Source: Zhongshania marina (lineage in GTDB: Bacteria; Pseudomonadota; Gammaproteobacteria; Pseudomonadales; Spongiibacteraceae). From it: a stretch of DNA of 64,000 nt. Positions 52,761-61,411 of this stretch are shown here, one piece after another (within the stretch, counting starts at the first letter, position 1; every line of letters starts with the position of its first letter). A model generated the notes under the pieces. It saw only the letters and a program-made list of their open reading frames with translations, ran no database searches and was not told the origin of the DNA. Both the position numbers and the translations under genes were made by a program. The stretch spans positions 25,997 to 89,996 of the forward strand of contig NZ_PQGG01000038.1 in assembly GCF_002915595.1 (NCBI RefSeq), in the 5' to 3' direction.

Positions 52761-52818
52761 ATTAGTCATGTGACTAATACGGCAAGGTGAAGCAATAACT
52801 ATTAGTCACATGACTATA
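52761..52818. promoter_or_regulatory. Two palindromic operators ATTAGTCA-N2-TGACTAAT
   Basis: ATTAGTCATGTGACTAAT at 52761-52778 (perfect arms) and ATTAGTCACATGACTATA at 52801-52818 (one arm mismatch region), 40 bp apart, that is about four helical turns. They lie between the divergent DUF2857-like and ParB-like genes, a layout typical of cooperative repressor binding. Confidence 0.65.
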
Positions 52819-52826
52819 AGCTCACA

Positions 52827-52857
52827 GTGGATCACGAGATCTTAGCAAGGTGGATCA
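52827..52857. repeat. Two GTGGATCA iterons before the ParB-like gene
   Basis: GTGGATCA at 52827-52834 and 52850-52857, 23 bp apart, the second overlapping the ribosome-binding site. They are the inverse of the TGATCCAC repeats at 50921-51019, so the same protein should bind both regions. Confidence 0.65.
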
Positions 52858-52858
52858 C

Positions 52859-53410
52859 ATGGACTTTCTTCCAAAACTAAGCAGCATTGAAGACGCCCTA
52901 CTCTACTGGAAGGATGAGCAACCCGCCCCTGTAGCGATAGCCGCATACGTTGCCGGGTTCTTGCAGTCGCAAGGGATAAGCAACAAGCGCTCAAGAGAAA
53001 TGATGGGAGTTAACAAGACATACACGATGACCCACTACCGTAGAGTCGGGACTAAACTTTCCAGAACGTGCATCGAGATTTGGCTCAATAATCCGGAAAG
53101 AATTGGCCTGGGTCATGTTAGGGCAATAAGCTCAATGCCCGAGGATATGCGAGAAAAAGCTGTCCGCAATTTATTGGCCAACTCGAAGATCGCGGTTCGA
53201 GATCTGGAGAGAATTGCCAAGGGCAAAGAGCCGGCAAAAGACGTTGATATCGCCAGGCTAGAGAGGGCAATGAGCGAGTCAGTTGGATACCCCGTAAGCA
53301 TCAGGTGGAGGCGTGGCGAGCGTAAGGGTCTGCTATCAGTACAGTTCTATTCACTAGATGACCTGGATGCTCTCGGGAAGAAGCTCGGGTATAACGCTAG
53401 TGGAATGTAG
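52859..53410 (+). CDS. ParB/KorB-like DNA-binding protein lacking the CTPase domain
   Basis: 183 aa from ATG 52859 (AAGG 8 bases upstream). Residues about 20-115 resemble the HTH region of KorB/ParB (SQGISNKRSREMMGVNKTYT, LGHVRAISSMPEDMREKAVR, LLANSKIAVRDLERIAKG). The end is a ParB-type dimerisation domain (LERAMSESVGYPVSIRWRRG ... LLSVQFYSLDDLDALGKKLG). The N-terminal GERRxRA nucleotide-binding domain of ParB is absent. It is likely a local repressor binding the GTGGATCA iterons. Confidence 0.65.
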   Translation: MDFLPKLSSIEDALLYWKDEQPAPVAIAAYVAGFLQSQGISNKRSREMMGVNKTYTMTHYRRVGTKLSRTCIEIWLNNPERIGLGHVRAISSMPEDMREKAVRNLLANSKIAVRDLERIAKGKEPAKDVDIARLERAMSESVGYPVSIRWRRGERKGLLSVQFYSLDDLDALGKKLGYNASGM

Positions 53411-53526
53411 AGCTGATCTCGCTTCCCCTGAAGACTCCATTCAACGTGTCAGAATGACACATCTGAAAACTGACTTCGGCGGTATTTCTGTATATATATC
53501 ATGTGATTAGACTCTCATTTCCGAAG

Positions 53527-53696
53527 GTTCTCCAGACATGGAGAACACGTCTGCGTATAGCTCCGACTACTAAATAGAACCACCACTTAATAGTGTCAAA
53601 TATGCACATACAAGCAACGGGCAATGAGAGTTAAAGTCAGCTGGAATAGGGGTTTCACGGGTTTAGATGCTGAGTTCTCCAGACATGGAGAACTCA
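53527..53696. repeat. Candidate centromere parS (two palindromes)
   Basis: GTTCTCCAGACATGGAGAAC occurs at 53527-53546 and 53674-53693. The second extends to 10-bp perfect arms (TGAGTTCTCC ... GGAGAACTCA, 53671-53696). They lie directly downstream of parB, where parS sits in P1 and F. A third palindrome GTGTCA-GAA-TGACAC lies at 53446-53460. The whole gap (53411-53712) has no gene. Confidence 0.7.
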
Positions 53697-53712
53697 GGAT
53701 AAGGAGGGTTAG

Positions 53713-54819
53713 TTAGACCTGGCCAAGCGCCTTAAGAATCATCTGCTCGACAGCCGCAACCTCTGCATCACTAAGGCCCTTAGGGTTGATTTGGAAATTA
53801 ATCGCGCCAGAGGTTCTTGACCTTGAGTGCTTAACTGGCACCTTGGAAGCTCCCACTTTGTATAACTTTGGCCGCCCTAATGGAACCGAAACATTCTTGG
53901 CCGGCTTGCTTCTTACAGCACTTTTAAGAAGCTTTAAAATGTCTCCCGCATCTTTCCATTGAGCGCCGTTTTTAATGGCCGCTGCTCGTTGTTCCTTCAG
54001 ATCTTCTGCCGCCGCCACAAGTGCGAATTCATCCTTTTTCCTCAGCGAGGAGATTTCCTCACCGAAGGTTTTTTGCATGTCCGTGGGGGTTGTAAAAAGC
54101 GCAGGGTAAAGCTCAGGCAGTTCAAATAACGCCTTGTATCGCGCAACATCGACAGGCGAAAGATCAAGTGCCCCACCGAGGTTATTCCAAGATTTGTAAT
54201 CCCCCCTTTCAATCATTGAACCGTAGATCCTAGCCTGCTCCCAGTGGGAAAGCGCAGAGTTCTTGTTCTCATTCTGTGAGAACTTTTCCCTATCGGCGTC
54301 AGGTACGTCACCAACCAGTGCAATGTATTTTTCAATGCCTGCTAATCGACACGCAGCAAGCCGACGAGAACCATCCAGTGAATCAAATCGACCGTCAGGT
54401 TTTGGTGCCAAATAGCCAGGCCGCTGCTGACCTTCTTTGCGAATGGAAGGGAGAATATCGGACAAGCTTAATTCATCAAGTAAACCCTGGAAACGGCCGT
54501 TCGCTGATGGCACGTCGATTAAATTAACGTCGATATTTTGTTGAGTGAACTCTACCAACTGTCCTGTCACAGGCATTTTGATTGTTACTATCCCGGCCTT
54601 TGATTCAGCCTTGATTCTAGCCGCCCTCTCCTCTTCTAACTGCAGGTTTAACTTGTCCCATGAGCTAGCAATCTTCTCACCCTGGGAGGCCCGAAAAGCT
54701 GGTGATTGCTTGTTTTCAGTTGTCGTCCTCAAAGTATTATTTTCGTGTCGTTTTTGTATGTCCGCACTTGACGGAAGATCTGGCAGGCCATCAAGTGTCT
54801 TTGGGCTTCGCTTAGCCAT
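53713..54819 (-). CDS. parB: Plasmid partition protein ParB (type Ia)
   Basis: 368 aa. The ParB/Srx domain is visible as LIDVPSANGRF, RPGYLAPKPDGRFDSLDGSR and DGSRRLAACRLAGIEKYIAL, followed by an HTH region (SHWEQARIYGSMIERGDYKS; LDLSPVDVARYKALFELPEL). The C-terminus is basic. It follows parA with one intervening base and has GAGGAG before its ATG. It binds parS and stimulates ParA. Confidence 0.86.
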   Translation of the reverse strand: MAKRSPKTLDGLPDLPSSADIQKRHENNTLRTTTENKQSPAFRASQGEKIASSWDKLNLQLEEERAARIKAESKAGIVTIKMPVTGQLVEFTQQNIDVNLIDVPSANGRFQGLLDELSLSDILPSIRKEGQQRPGYLAPKPDGRFDSLDGSRRLAACRLAGIEKYIALVGDVPDADREKFSQNENKNSALSHWEQARIYGSMIERGDYKSWNNLGGALDLSPVDVARYKALFELPELYPALFTTPTDMQKTFGEEISSLRKKDEFALVAAAEDLKEQRAAAIKNGAQWKDAGDILKLLKSAVRSKPAKNVSVPLGRPKLYKVGASKVPVKHSRSRTSGAINFQINPKGLSDAEVAAVEQMILKALGQV

Positions 54820-54820
54820 A

Positions 54821-56167
54821 TCAACTCTCCTCTACAGATACAGAATTAACTTTTTGGTTTAAACCTCGATTCAGTTCTTGTATCGAAACATTATCGGGAT
54901 TCAGGTTTTGCTGGAGCGTGGCCATTAAGCATTCAAACACCGCATTGTAATTTTGTTCTGCCTTTTTTAAACCATCACGGTTAGTTGTATCTGAGGGAGC
55001 TGTCTCAAAAAGATACGTCATTTCAGATGCGGCCTTGCCAACTTCATTAGACGAATAAACCAGTTCCTCAAGAACTAGGTCATTATCGCCACTGGGATCA
55101 TTGAACGTCCTTTGAATTATATCGGTCATGTAGTCGCTGTAATTCGTTTTCATTTTTTTGTTTATTAGAAAATTAAAGTGTGGGAATGGTGTCTCAGTGC
55201 CGGTTCGGACGTAGTTGTCCAAAACCTCTTTCAGCATGCCAAGGAATTTCACGGTTGACCGGTAATCACTCATCTCTGCTGGAGCTGGCACAAACACTTG
55301 GTCAGTAGCTGAAATGACGTTCAACGTGGAGACATTGAGGGACGGGGTTCCGTCAATAAGAATGAAGTCATAATCCACCCCTACCTCCTTTAACCCATCC
55401 CTTAACTTAGAAACGCCGAGCCTTGCGGAGTTTTCACCGCGATTCGACAGAAGGTCGATGTTCAACAGATCCATTGAGCCAGGGATTATGTCAATTCGGT
55501 TCCAGTAGGTTGGCCTAATTGCGTAATGGAGACTTAAAAAAGCTTTTGGATCGTGTCCAGCTTCCTCAAGAGAGTCTCCATCCTCAAGCATGAATGGGGC
55601 AATTGTGTTGACATACTCAATTTCTCGGTCTGGTACAAGGCCGAAGCTTTCAGTTAAAGACGCCTGAGGATCAGTGTCTAAACACAAAACCCTATAACCC
55701 TTTATTGCCAACCAGTGAGAGAAAAACAAAGTCATCGTCGATTTCTGGCAACCTCCTTTCAAGTTTAGAAACGCCACGATCGAGGATTTCAATGACTCAT
55801 CTACTTTTGGCAGGGTTCCAAAATAAGCGCGCATGTCATTGACTTGATTTATCGTATAGCCCGCTCGAATGCGTCGAGCTGTATCGACTCGATATTCTGG
55901 GGCAGGTAACTCCCCTTTCGCTTCGGCCGCTGATATGATGTGCCGGGACACCCCTACCATTTCGGCGGCAGCTTCGAGCGGGTAACGTCGGGTGTGAACT
56001 CTGTCAGAGATCATCAGCTTTCTTACTGCTTCGGCGCCAAGCTTTTCAATCTGCCCAGTAACTGCGAGACTGTTGATATAATTGAGGATTGACTGAGACC
56101 TCTCGACCGAACTTTCAATTACGGCGAGAAGCTGCTTCATGTGCTCGATGCTCATTGTGGATACCAT
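54821..56167 (-). CDS. parA: Plasmid partition ATPase ParA (type Ia, with N-terminal HTH)
   Basis: 448 aa. An N-terminal region with HTH (AAEMVGVSRHIISAAEAKGE) as in P1 ParA/SopA, then the ATPase: deviant Walker A FLNLKGGCQKSTMT, A' LCLDTDPQASLTESFGL and Walker B FILIDGTPSLNVSTLNV. The HTH allows autoregulation at the dyad 56191-56227. GGAGG lies seven bases before ATG 56167. Divergent from repA. Confidence 0.9.
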   Translation of the reverse strand: MVSTMSIEHMKQLLAVIESSVERSQSILNYINSLAVTGQIEKLGAEAVRKLMISDRVHTRRYPLEAAAEMVGVSRHIISAAEAKGELPAPEYRVDTARRIRAGYTINQVNDMRAYFGTLPKVDESLKSSIVAFLNLKGGCQKSTMTLFFSHWLAIKGYRVLCLDTDPQASLTESFGLVPDREIEYVNTIAPFMLEDGDSLEEAGHDPKAFLSLHYAIRPTYWNRIDIIPGSMDLLNIDLLSNRGENSARLGVSKLRDGLKEVGVDYDFILIDGTPSLNVSTLNVISATDQVFVPAPAEMSDYRSTVKFLGMLKEVLDNYVRTGTETPFPHFNFLINKKMKTNYSDYMTDIIQRTFNDPSGDNDLVLEELVYSSNEVGKAASEMTYLFETAPSDTTNRDGLKKAEQNYNAVFECLMATLQQNLNPDNVSIQELNRGLNQKVNSVSVEES

Positions 56168-56190
56168 TGGTTTTCCTCCAGTTGGCGTAT

Positions 56191-56227
56191 TTACAAGGAT
56201 TATGCTATATTGCGTATATCTTTGTAA
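56191..56227. promoter_or_regulatory. Dyad operator between parA and repA
   Basis: TTACAAGGAT (56191-56200) and ATCTTTGTAA (56218-56227) form an inverted repeat with one mismatch, in the 113-bp divergent gap. Probable ParA autoregulation site, possibly also controlling repA. Confidence 0.6.
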
Positions 56228-56280
56228 CCGCTTCGTTTTATGTTTTTATAATAATTTGTAATTCCTATGGACTTTCTCTC

Positions 56281-57483
56281 ATGAAGCTCACGAAGAAAGA
56301 GGTTTTGGCACTGTTTGAGGCGAAGGGAGCATCACGAAGCGAGCTGGAACGTAAGTCTGTTCTTTTCCAGTCAAGCATTTTTCAAGACAGGTTGCTGATT
56401 GGCAGCGGTGTTATTACTGATCTCAATTCGCGGGAGCCCGGAGAAGAAAAGTTAAGCTGGAGCTCCAATTCATCCCTTTCAGATATGGATGTCTATGATC
56501 TTGAAGATTACGTCCAGACCAACACGCTAACCACAGACCAAGCCAACTCTGTTACTCCAGCCCAGCTTGATTGCCTAAGTGATAGATCAAGAGAGTTGGT
56601 TCTCAGCCAAAAGGGACATGTTTCTAAAAGTGAACGCGAAATCTGGTTCAGTCTTGTAGAGATTGTTCAGACGGGGCTACCCATTAGTCCTGTAACAGGC
56701 GAACAATATTTTGAAAGGACTAACGGCGACCTTACGGTGACTTTCTCTGCTCCAAGTAATTTGAAGTTGCCAAATGGGCCGATGGCAAGAAAGGTTTTTC
56801 TCTGGCTGGTAAGCGAAGCAGTAAAGACAAAAGGGGAGAGGGTTAATCTTGGTAGATCACTCAAGCAATTTGTCACGAAGACCTTAGATTCGACTTGGAC
56901 GACAGGTAAAAACGGTAATAGAGAGGCGTGGGCTGAGTGCTTAGCATCAATGTTGGGGATGAGTATTACCGCAACTAGAAAAGGTAAACTCGCAAAAGGG
57001 AAGAAAATCGATATTGCGAATTTGACGATTGCTAAACGAGCAAGCCTTTGGTGGTCACCAGAACACGAAGAAAAAATGGATGCTTATATTGAGTTCAATG
57101 ATGGCTTTATAGATGCGGTCAAAACCAATGCAGTTCCTGGCGACGCAGAAGCTATGCGCGGCATACTGAAGGAAGGAGGGTGCCTAGCTTTTGATACTTA
57201 TAGCTGGCTAACCTATCGATACTTTAAATTGGATATGTCCAGGCAACATATAGTCGAGGTATCTCTACATGATCTTTGGAAGCAATCTGGAAGTTCAGCA
57301 AGCGATTTTAGTACTTTCAAAAGAGAGTTTCTAAAAGATTTAGAAGTTGTTTCAAAATGGTACCCACAAGCGAACTTCAAAGTTGTAGAACAAAAGCTCG
57401 TCCTCTACAGATCAACTCCCCACGTTAGCCCTCAGTTGGCCAGCGCAAAAATTAAAAAGCTCCAAGAGCAAGCGGAGCACTAA
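56281..57483 (+). CDS. repA: Plasmid replication initiator, RepA_C family
   Basis: 400 aa from ATG 56281. The RepA_C domain is recognisable in NGPMARKVFLWLVSEAVKTK, LGRSLKQFV, RASLWWSPEHEEKMDAYIEF, and AFDTYSWLTYRYFKLDMSRQ. The final part (VVEQKLVLYRSTPHVSPQL) is also typical. It binds iterons such as those at 57706-57836 to open the origin. Upstream in-frame codons (to 56089) run through the parA gene and are not part of it. No clear ribosome-binding site. Confidence 0.88.
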   Translation: MKLTKKEVLALFEAKGASRSELERKSVLFQSSIFQDRLLIGSGVITDLNSREPGEEKLSWSSNSSLSDMDVYDLEDYVQTNTLTTDQANSVTPAQLDCLSDRSRELVLSQKGHVSKSEREIWFSLVEIVQTGLPISPVTGEQYFERTNGDLTVTFSAPSNLKLPNGPMARKVFLWLVSEAVKTKGERVNLGRSLKQFVTKTLDSTWTTGKNGNREAWAECLASMLGMSITATRKGKLAKGKKIDIANLTIAKRASLWWSPEHEEKMDAYIEFNDGFIDAVKTNAVPGDAEAMRGILKEGGCLAFDTYSWLTYRYFKLDMSRQHIVEVSLHDLWKQSGSSASDFSTFKREFLKDLEVVSKWYPQANFKVVEQKLVLYRSTPHVSPQLASAKIKKLQEQAEH

Positions 57484-57705
57484 ATAGCGTTATAATTTGT
57501 GTTATGCCAGTAGTATTTGAATTTTAGAAATATTCTGCGTAAATCATCCCCCCCTTCCTAATTTTTGTAACTTTCATTTAAACCTATCTCTCTGAACCCG
57601 CTTTCTAGGATCTGCTAAAGAGATTATTTAATCAGTCTTTTCTTGGATTTTTGATCAATATGGCGATTTTTCAGTTACAAAGGCCGACTATTGCGCTCCT
57701 GGGAA

Positions 57706-57955
57706 GGGATGACCCATATACCCAAAGGGGATGATCTGCGCAGGCAGAGGGATGATTTACACAGAAGAGGGGATGGATTGCACATTAGTAAGGATGATTT
57801 ATACAGGAAACAGGGATGGTCATAGGGATGGCCCGCACAGGTGAGAAACGAGAAACGCTATATTTATTTGTTTATAATCAATAGGTTACAGATTTCACTA
57901 TTACTGCCTATAGAGCCTATAATTTACCTATAAAAACCTATATTTCACTATAATA
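57706..57955. repeat. Origin of replication oriV (iterons plus AT-rich region)
   Basis: Seven iterons beginning (G)GGATGA/G start at 57706, 57728, 57749, 57770, 57791, 57813 and 57825, with a 21-22 bp period except the last (12 bp). Next to them is an AT-rich tract with CCTATA at 57907, 57916, 57927 and 57937, spaced 9-11 bp, a likely unwinding element. Position directly after repA supports the call. The first 220 bp of the gap (57484-57705) show nothing specific. Confidence 0.82.
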
Positions 57956-58004
57956 AACAGAGTAGTTATTATCTTTCTCTAAATACACAAAAATACAGAA
58001 ACTC

Positions 58005-58316
58005 ATGATGACCAATTCTGATCCTACAATATCAATGTTACTGGAAAGTGTACCATCGAGCTCAGATGAAGAAGTGCTTGAGCTCATAACATCGTGCGAG
58101 CAGCTATACGATGACAAGGTGAGATCTATAACTGATTTGGCGTCGTGGACTCCGAATCGGCTCTCTGTAATTGAAGGCTTGCCGGTTCTTCAAAGCAAGG
58201 GAATTACCATAGACAAGGCAATCAGAACCTTCAAAGAGCTGTGCACAGAAAAAAAATGGAATTTAGATGATCGCTTAAATAGCCGCTTTATTGTGCACTG
58301 CAAATTTCTCAAATAG
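58005..58316 (+). CDS. Small hypothetical protein after oriV
   Basis: 103 aa, soluble and acidic, starting at ATG 58005. Residues 35-90 (DDKVRSITDLASWTPNRLSV ... KGITIDKAIRTFKELC) are helical. It ends inside the convergent gene at 58309. No family recognised. Confidence 0.5.
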   Translation: MMTNSDPTISMLLESVPSSSDEEVLELITSCEQLYDDKVRSITDLASWTPNRLSVIEGLPVLQSKGITIDKAIRTFKELCTEKKWNLDDRLNSRFIVHCKFLK

Positions 58317-58686
58317 CTGAAACATACGTGGTCGGGCAGGGCAGGATATTCGCATTTCCCTTAAGTTCAGAAGATCTTAGGCGTAGATAAAGTGCAATAG
58401 CCGTGTAAATAACATTGTTTGGCTTACAATTCCATGATGCCTCTAGGTCTCCAAAGTTGGAATGTTTTTGCTCTAGGTACAACGATCTGAAGCTGGCCGT
58501 TGTTGAATAAGTGAGCGGGAGTATCCTGTCTGCATTATCCCTAGCCCAATTCAGTGCCGAAGCCAGGACCTCATATTGATACTTACTGTCCATAGCCGAC
58601 ACGAGTTTAAGCAAGTGATGCTCGTGGTCTGTTAATTTAACCCTGAACTTCTTAAGCTCGCCCCTGGCCTGTTCGGTGTTTTCCAT
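58309..58686 (-). CDS. Hypothetical protein divergent from the relaxase gene
   Basis: 125 aa. The start (LKKFRVKLTDHEHHLLKLVS) looks like the beta-strand-helix of a ribbon-helix-helix, and the position opposite a relaxase is typical of accessory relaxosome proteins, so it could be one. Evidence is weak and no family is recognised. Confidence 0.5.
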   Translation of the reverse strand: MENTEQARGELKKFRVKLTDHEHHLLKLVSAMDSKYQYEVLASALNWARDNADRILPLTYSTTASFRSLYLEQKHSNFGDLEASWNCKPNNVIYTAIALYLRLRSSELKGNANILPCPTTYVSAI

Positions 58687-58755
58687 TCGTATTGCCTTAT
58701 TTCCGAGTCTGGGTTTTCAGGAATTATGTCGAAGATAGTTCGGGCAATATACGAG

Positions 58756-58784
58756 AATTAGGGCAGAGTGCTGTGCCCAAATCT
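58756..58784. promoter_or_regulatory. Conserved transfer operator, diverged copy 3
   Basis: TTAGGGCAGAGTGCTGTGCC continues to CAAAT and has the same layout as the 34-bp dyads at 43269 and 50014 (GGGCAGAGTRCT core with C-rich right arm). It lies in the 149-bp gap before the relaxase gene. Confidence 0.5.
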
Positions 58785-58835
58785 TTACCTACGCAGGCCT
58801 TGTTCGGCGGTATCCTCCTGATCGGAGGAAATTCT

Positions 58836-60776
58836 ATGCTGAGAAACATTTTCGGGAAGCGGGTAGGAGAGCAAGCAAGCTCTCCGAATACGACACCAAC
58901 TACTGCGTCGCCTGCAGGAGGTAAGTATCACATTGTTGAGACGGGGCGGGAAATATTGAGCCGCGAGCTTTATGCATCCAAGGTCAGACGCGTAAAACGT
59001 CTCACAAGTGCAACTGAGGAAGTCTGGAACCGACATTACTTATCTACCATCGAGCGGTTTGTTGAACTAGTGCAGGGAGCGCCGGCTTCGGAATCTCACC
59101 ACCACTCGTATCATGGCGGGCTTATCGAACACACACTTGAGGTTTTGGCCAGTGGGGTTCAGATAGCTCAGGGATTTATGCTGCCGCCCAATGTTGAGCC
59201 AGAGATGTTGTTACATTCCGTGGATAAGTGGCGATTTGGAGCATTCCTAGCAATTATTGCGCACGACATTGGTAAGGTCGCCACCGATATAGAGTTTGTG
59301 TACCGAACAAAAGGGGAGGGCTTCACGAAGTGGCATCCCTGGAACGGACCACTACCAATTGGCTCAGAATATACCTATAGATACAAGCCAAGATTGGCCA
59401 ATAGCGCGGTAGGCAAAACACTTCACGAAAGAGCATCTATATCACTTGTGCCACAATTGCTGACCAAGGAAGCGACCCTGTGGGTTTATTCCGATGTGGA
59501 ATTGGTTGGTCAGCTTCTCAATACCATCACAGCGGCGCCGGCCGGCGGAGGTGCAATCGCTGAGATCGTTCGTATGGCAGACAAAGCGAGCGTTGCAAAC
59601 GCAGTGGGAGCGGTCGTAAATGAGTCTAGAGCGCACAATGCTCCGTTAGCATTACATGAAAAGGCGTTGTCTGCACTTCGCCAGTTGATCGATAACGGTG
59701 AGCTAAAACGTAACAGGCCGGGAGCTGCTGTTTGGACGACCGAAACCCATACTTGGGTAGTGTCCCGTGTTGGCGTGGAGGCTATTAAGGCTCGATTGAT
59801 AGAGGAAGGGCACAAAGGCATACCAAACAATCCAGTGAGGATGTTTGAACACCTTCAGGCTCAAGGTATTACGGTTTGCCCAGAGAGCGGCGATAACATA
59901 TGGCGGGCGGAGGTAAATGATTTAGCGCGTGGCTGGAAACAGATACTTACTTTTATGTGTTTTGAAAACCGCACTTTATGGCCAACACGAACTCCAGATG
60001 TATTCGATGGAACCATAATTCCACTAGATGAGAAAGACCAGCCTGTTGGTATGCCCAGCGCCGAACCTGAAGCGGCAGTATACGCGCAAAATCTTTTAAG
60101 TGAATGTCAGCCAATTGTCGTTCCTGACTCTAAAATTGTTGAAGTGGTAGATGAGGCGCCTTTAGTTTCAACGAACAATGATCTACCTGCTGATCCCAAT
60201 CCGATAAAGGCGCCATCGGAAGTTCAGGTTTCTAAACCGCAAAAAATAGGGCGAGAATTTGAAACAAAGCGCTCGCCATTAAATCGCGGGGAAGTGAAGG
60301 CCAAGGTCGATAAAGATGTGGACATAGCAGAGAAGGGCAGGGCGCTCTACAACGATGACGGTAAGCCGAACATTTCCGAGAAGGAGCTAAGAGAACACGT
60401 CTTCTTTAACTGGCTGTTAGAGGGAGTAGAACATAGAAGTATCAAGGTAAATGAACCCAAAGCTATGGTTCATTTTGTCGATGACTACGCTGCCTTGGTT
60501 ACACCGCAAGTATTTCAGAAGTTCTTTGAAAGTCCTGTTCAAAAGAAGAAGTTTGAGCTTAAGGCGGGCGGTAAGCCGGTATTTACGGTAATACAAAAGG
60601 AAATATTTTCTTTAGGGATTGCGCATATAGGATCTAAAGGGAGAAATATATGGGAGGTGACCGTCTCCGGGGGGCGGAGAAATTCACAATTGAGTGTGAT
60701 TCTTATTCCCAGAGGGTACTTCCCTTCCTTCGACAAGTTTTCTAGCAATCCTGCCATAACCCTACCTAAGGAATAG
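58836..60776 (+). CDS. traI: MobH-family relaxase TraI (PFGI-1 class)
   Basis: 646 aa from ATG 58836, with GGAGG seven bases upstream; the frame is open further left but without a signal. It nicks oriT and carries the strand into the recipient. The HD-type metal site is visible: HHHSYHGGLIEHT (H88-H99) and AHDIGK (H143-D144). The TraI_2_C domain lies at about 530-640 (GKPNISEKELREHVFFNWLL, then GNIWEVTV-like GRNIWEVTVSGG). A proline/serine linker separates the two. MobH relaxases go with MPF-G secretion systems, as here. Confidence 0.88.
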   Translation: MLRNIFGKRVGEQASSPNTTPTTASPAGGKYHIVETGREILSRELYASKVRRVKRLTSATEEVWNRHYLSTIERFVELVQGAPASESHHHSYHGGLIEHTLEVLASGVQIAQGFMLPPNVEPEMLLHSVDKWRFGAFLAIIAHDIGKVATDIEFVYRTKGEGFTKWHPWNGPLPIGSEYTYRYKPRLANSAVGKTLHERASISLVPQLLTKEATLWVYSDVELVGQLLNTITAAPAGGGAIAEIVRMADKASVANAVGAVVNESRAHNAPLALHEKALSALRQLIDNGELKRNRPGAAVWTTETHTWVVSRVGVEAIKARLIEEGHKGIPNNPVRMFEHLQAQGITVCPESGDNIWRAEVNDLARGWKQILTFMCFENRTLWPTRTPDVFDGTIIPLDEKDQPVGMPSAEPEAAVYAQNLLSECQPIVVPDSKIVEVVDEAPLVSTNNDLPADPNPIKAPSEVQVSKPQKIGREFETKRSPLNRGEVKAKVDKDVDIAEKGRALYNDDGKPNISEKELREHVFFNWLLEGVEHRSIKVNEPKAMVHFVDDYAALVTPQVFQKFFESPVQKKKFELKAGGKPVFTVIQKEIFSLGIAHIGSKGRNIWEVTVSGGRRNSQLSVILIPRGYFPSFDKFSSNPAITLPKE

Positions 60777-60829
60777 TCGGAATTTCAGTCGAGAATGGAC
60801 ACTGATACAAAGTAAATATTAAACTGCAT

Positions 60830-61411
60830 ATGTCAAATTCAGTGCCCAGAATCTACAGAGATCCAATAATGCTTGTGAAAAGCCAGAATAACGAAAGTTC
60901 TTGGGATAAACCTGGTGATAGATTCATCCAAATTCTAGATTCGATAGGATTTCCTAAAGGGTACGGAAGGATGATTAGGCTACAGGAGACGCTGCTGGAA
61001 CATAGCCCAGAAATCTTTGCAAGCCTGTCATATAGCACGGTGAAGACATGGTTCTCTGATAGGGCGCCTGCAATGTCTAGGATAGACGATGTTTTTGACG
61101 CATTATCGAAAGAGTATACGTTTCCTGACGATACCCGGCCCTTAAAAAGCTGGTGGAAAGTTGGCGGGGTGTTTCCGTTTGAGAGTGGCGAGCATGCGAA
61201 CTCTCGGGCAATTTCCGCAAAGTTAGAAGTCACCTTGTCAGTGCTTATTTCACAGGAAATGGGCGAAGCATTTAAAGACGCCAGCGTCGAAGAAATTCAG
61301 AAAATTAAGAACGAGTTTTTGCGCATACTCGCCACTTTTGCAGATCCCACTCAATCTGAGCCTGATGAGAAGACTTTGACGGTCATCGTTAAAGGTATTC
61401 TAAATTCCTAG
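60830..61411 (+). CDS. HTH-containing hypothetical protein downstream of traI
   Basis: 193 aa. Residues about 55-100 (LEHSPEIFASLSYSTVKTWF ... SRIDDVFDALSKEY) look like a CI/XRE-type helix-turn-helix, and the C-terminus is helical (MGEAFKDASVEEIQKIKNEF). Probably a small regulator cotranscribed with traI (54 bp gap). Family not named. Confidence 0.55.
   Translation: MSNSVPRIYRDPIMLVKSQNNESSWDKPGDRFIQILDSIGFPKGYGRMIRLQETLLEHSPEIFASLSYSTVKTWFSDRAPAMSRIDDVFDALSKEYTFPDDTRPLKSWWKVGGVFPFESGEHANSRAISAKLEVTLSVLISQEMGEAFKDASVEEIQKIKNEFLRILATFADPTQSEPDEKTLTVIVKGILNS

Noticed and set aside
58692..58835. Longer relaxase N-terminus beginning at 58692
   Set aside because: It starts at a TTG without ribosome-binding site and would run through the operator-like dyad; ATG 58836 has GGAGG at the right distance.
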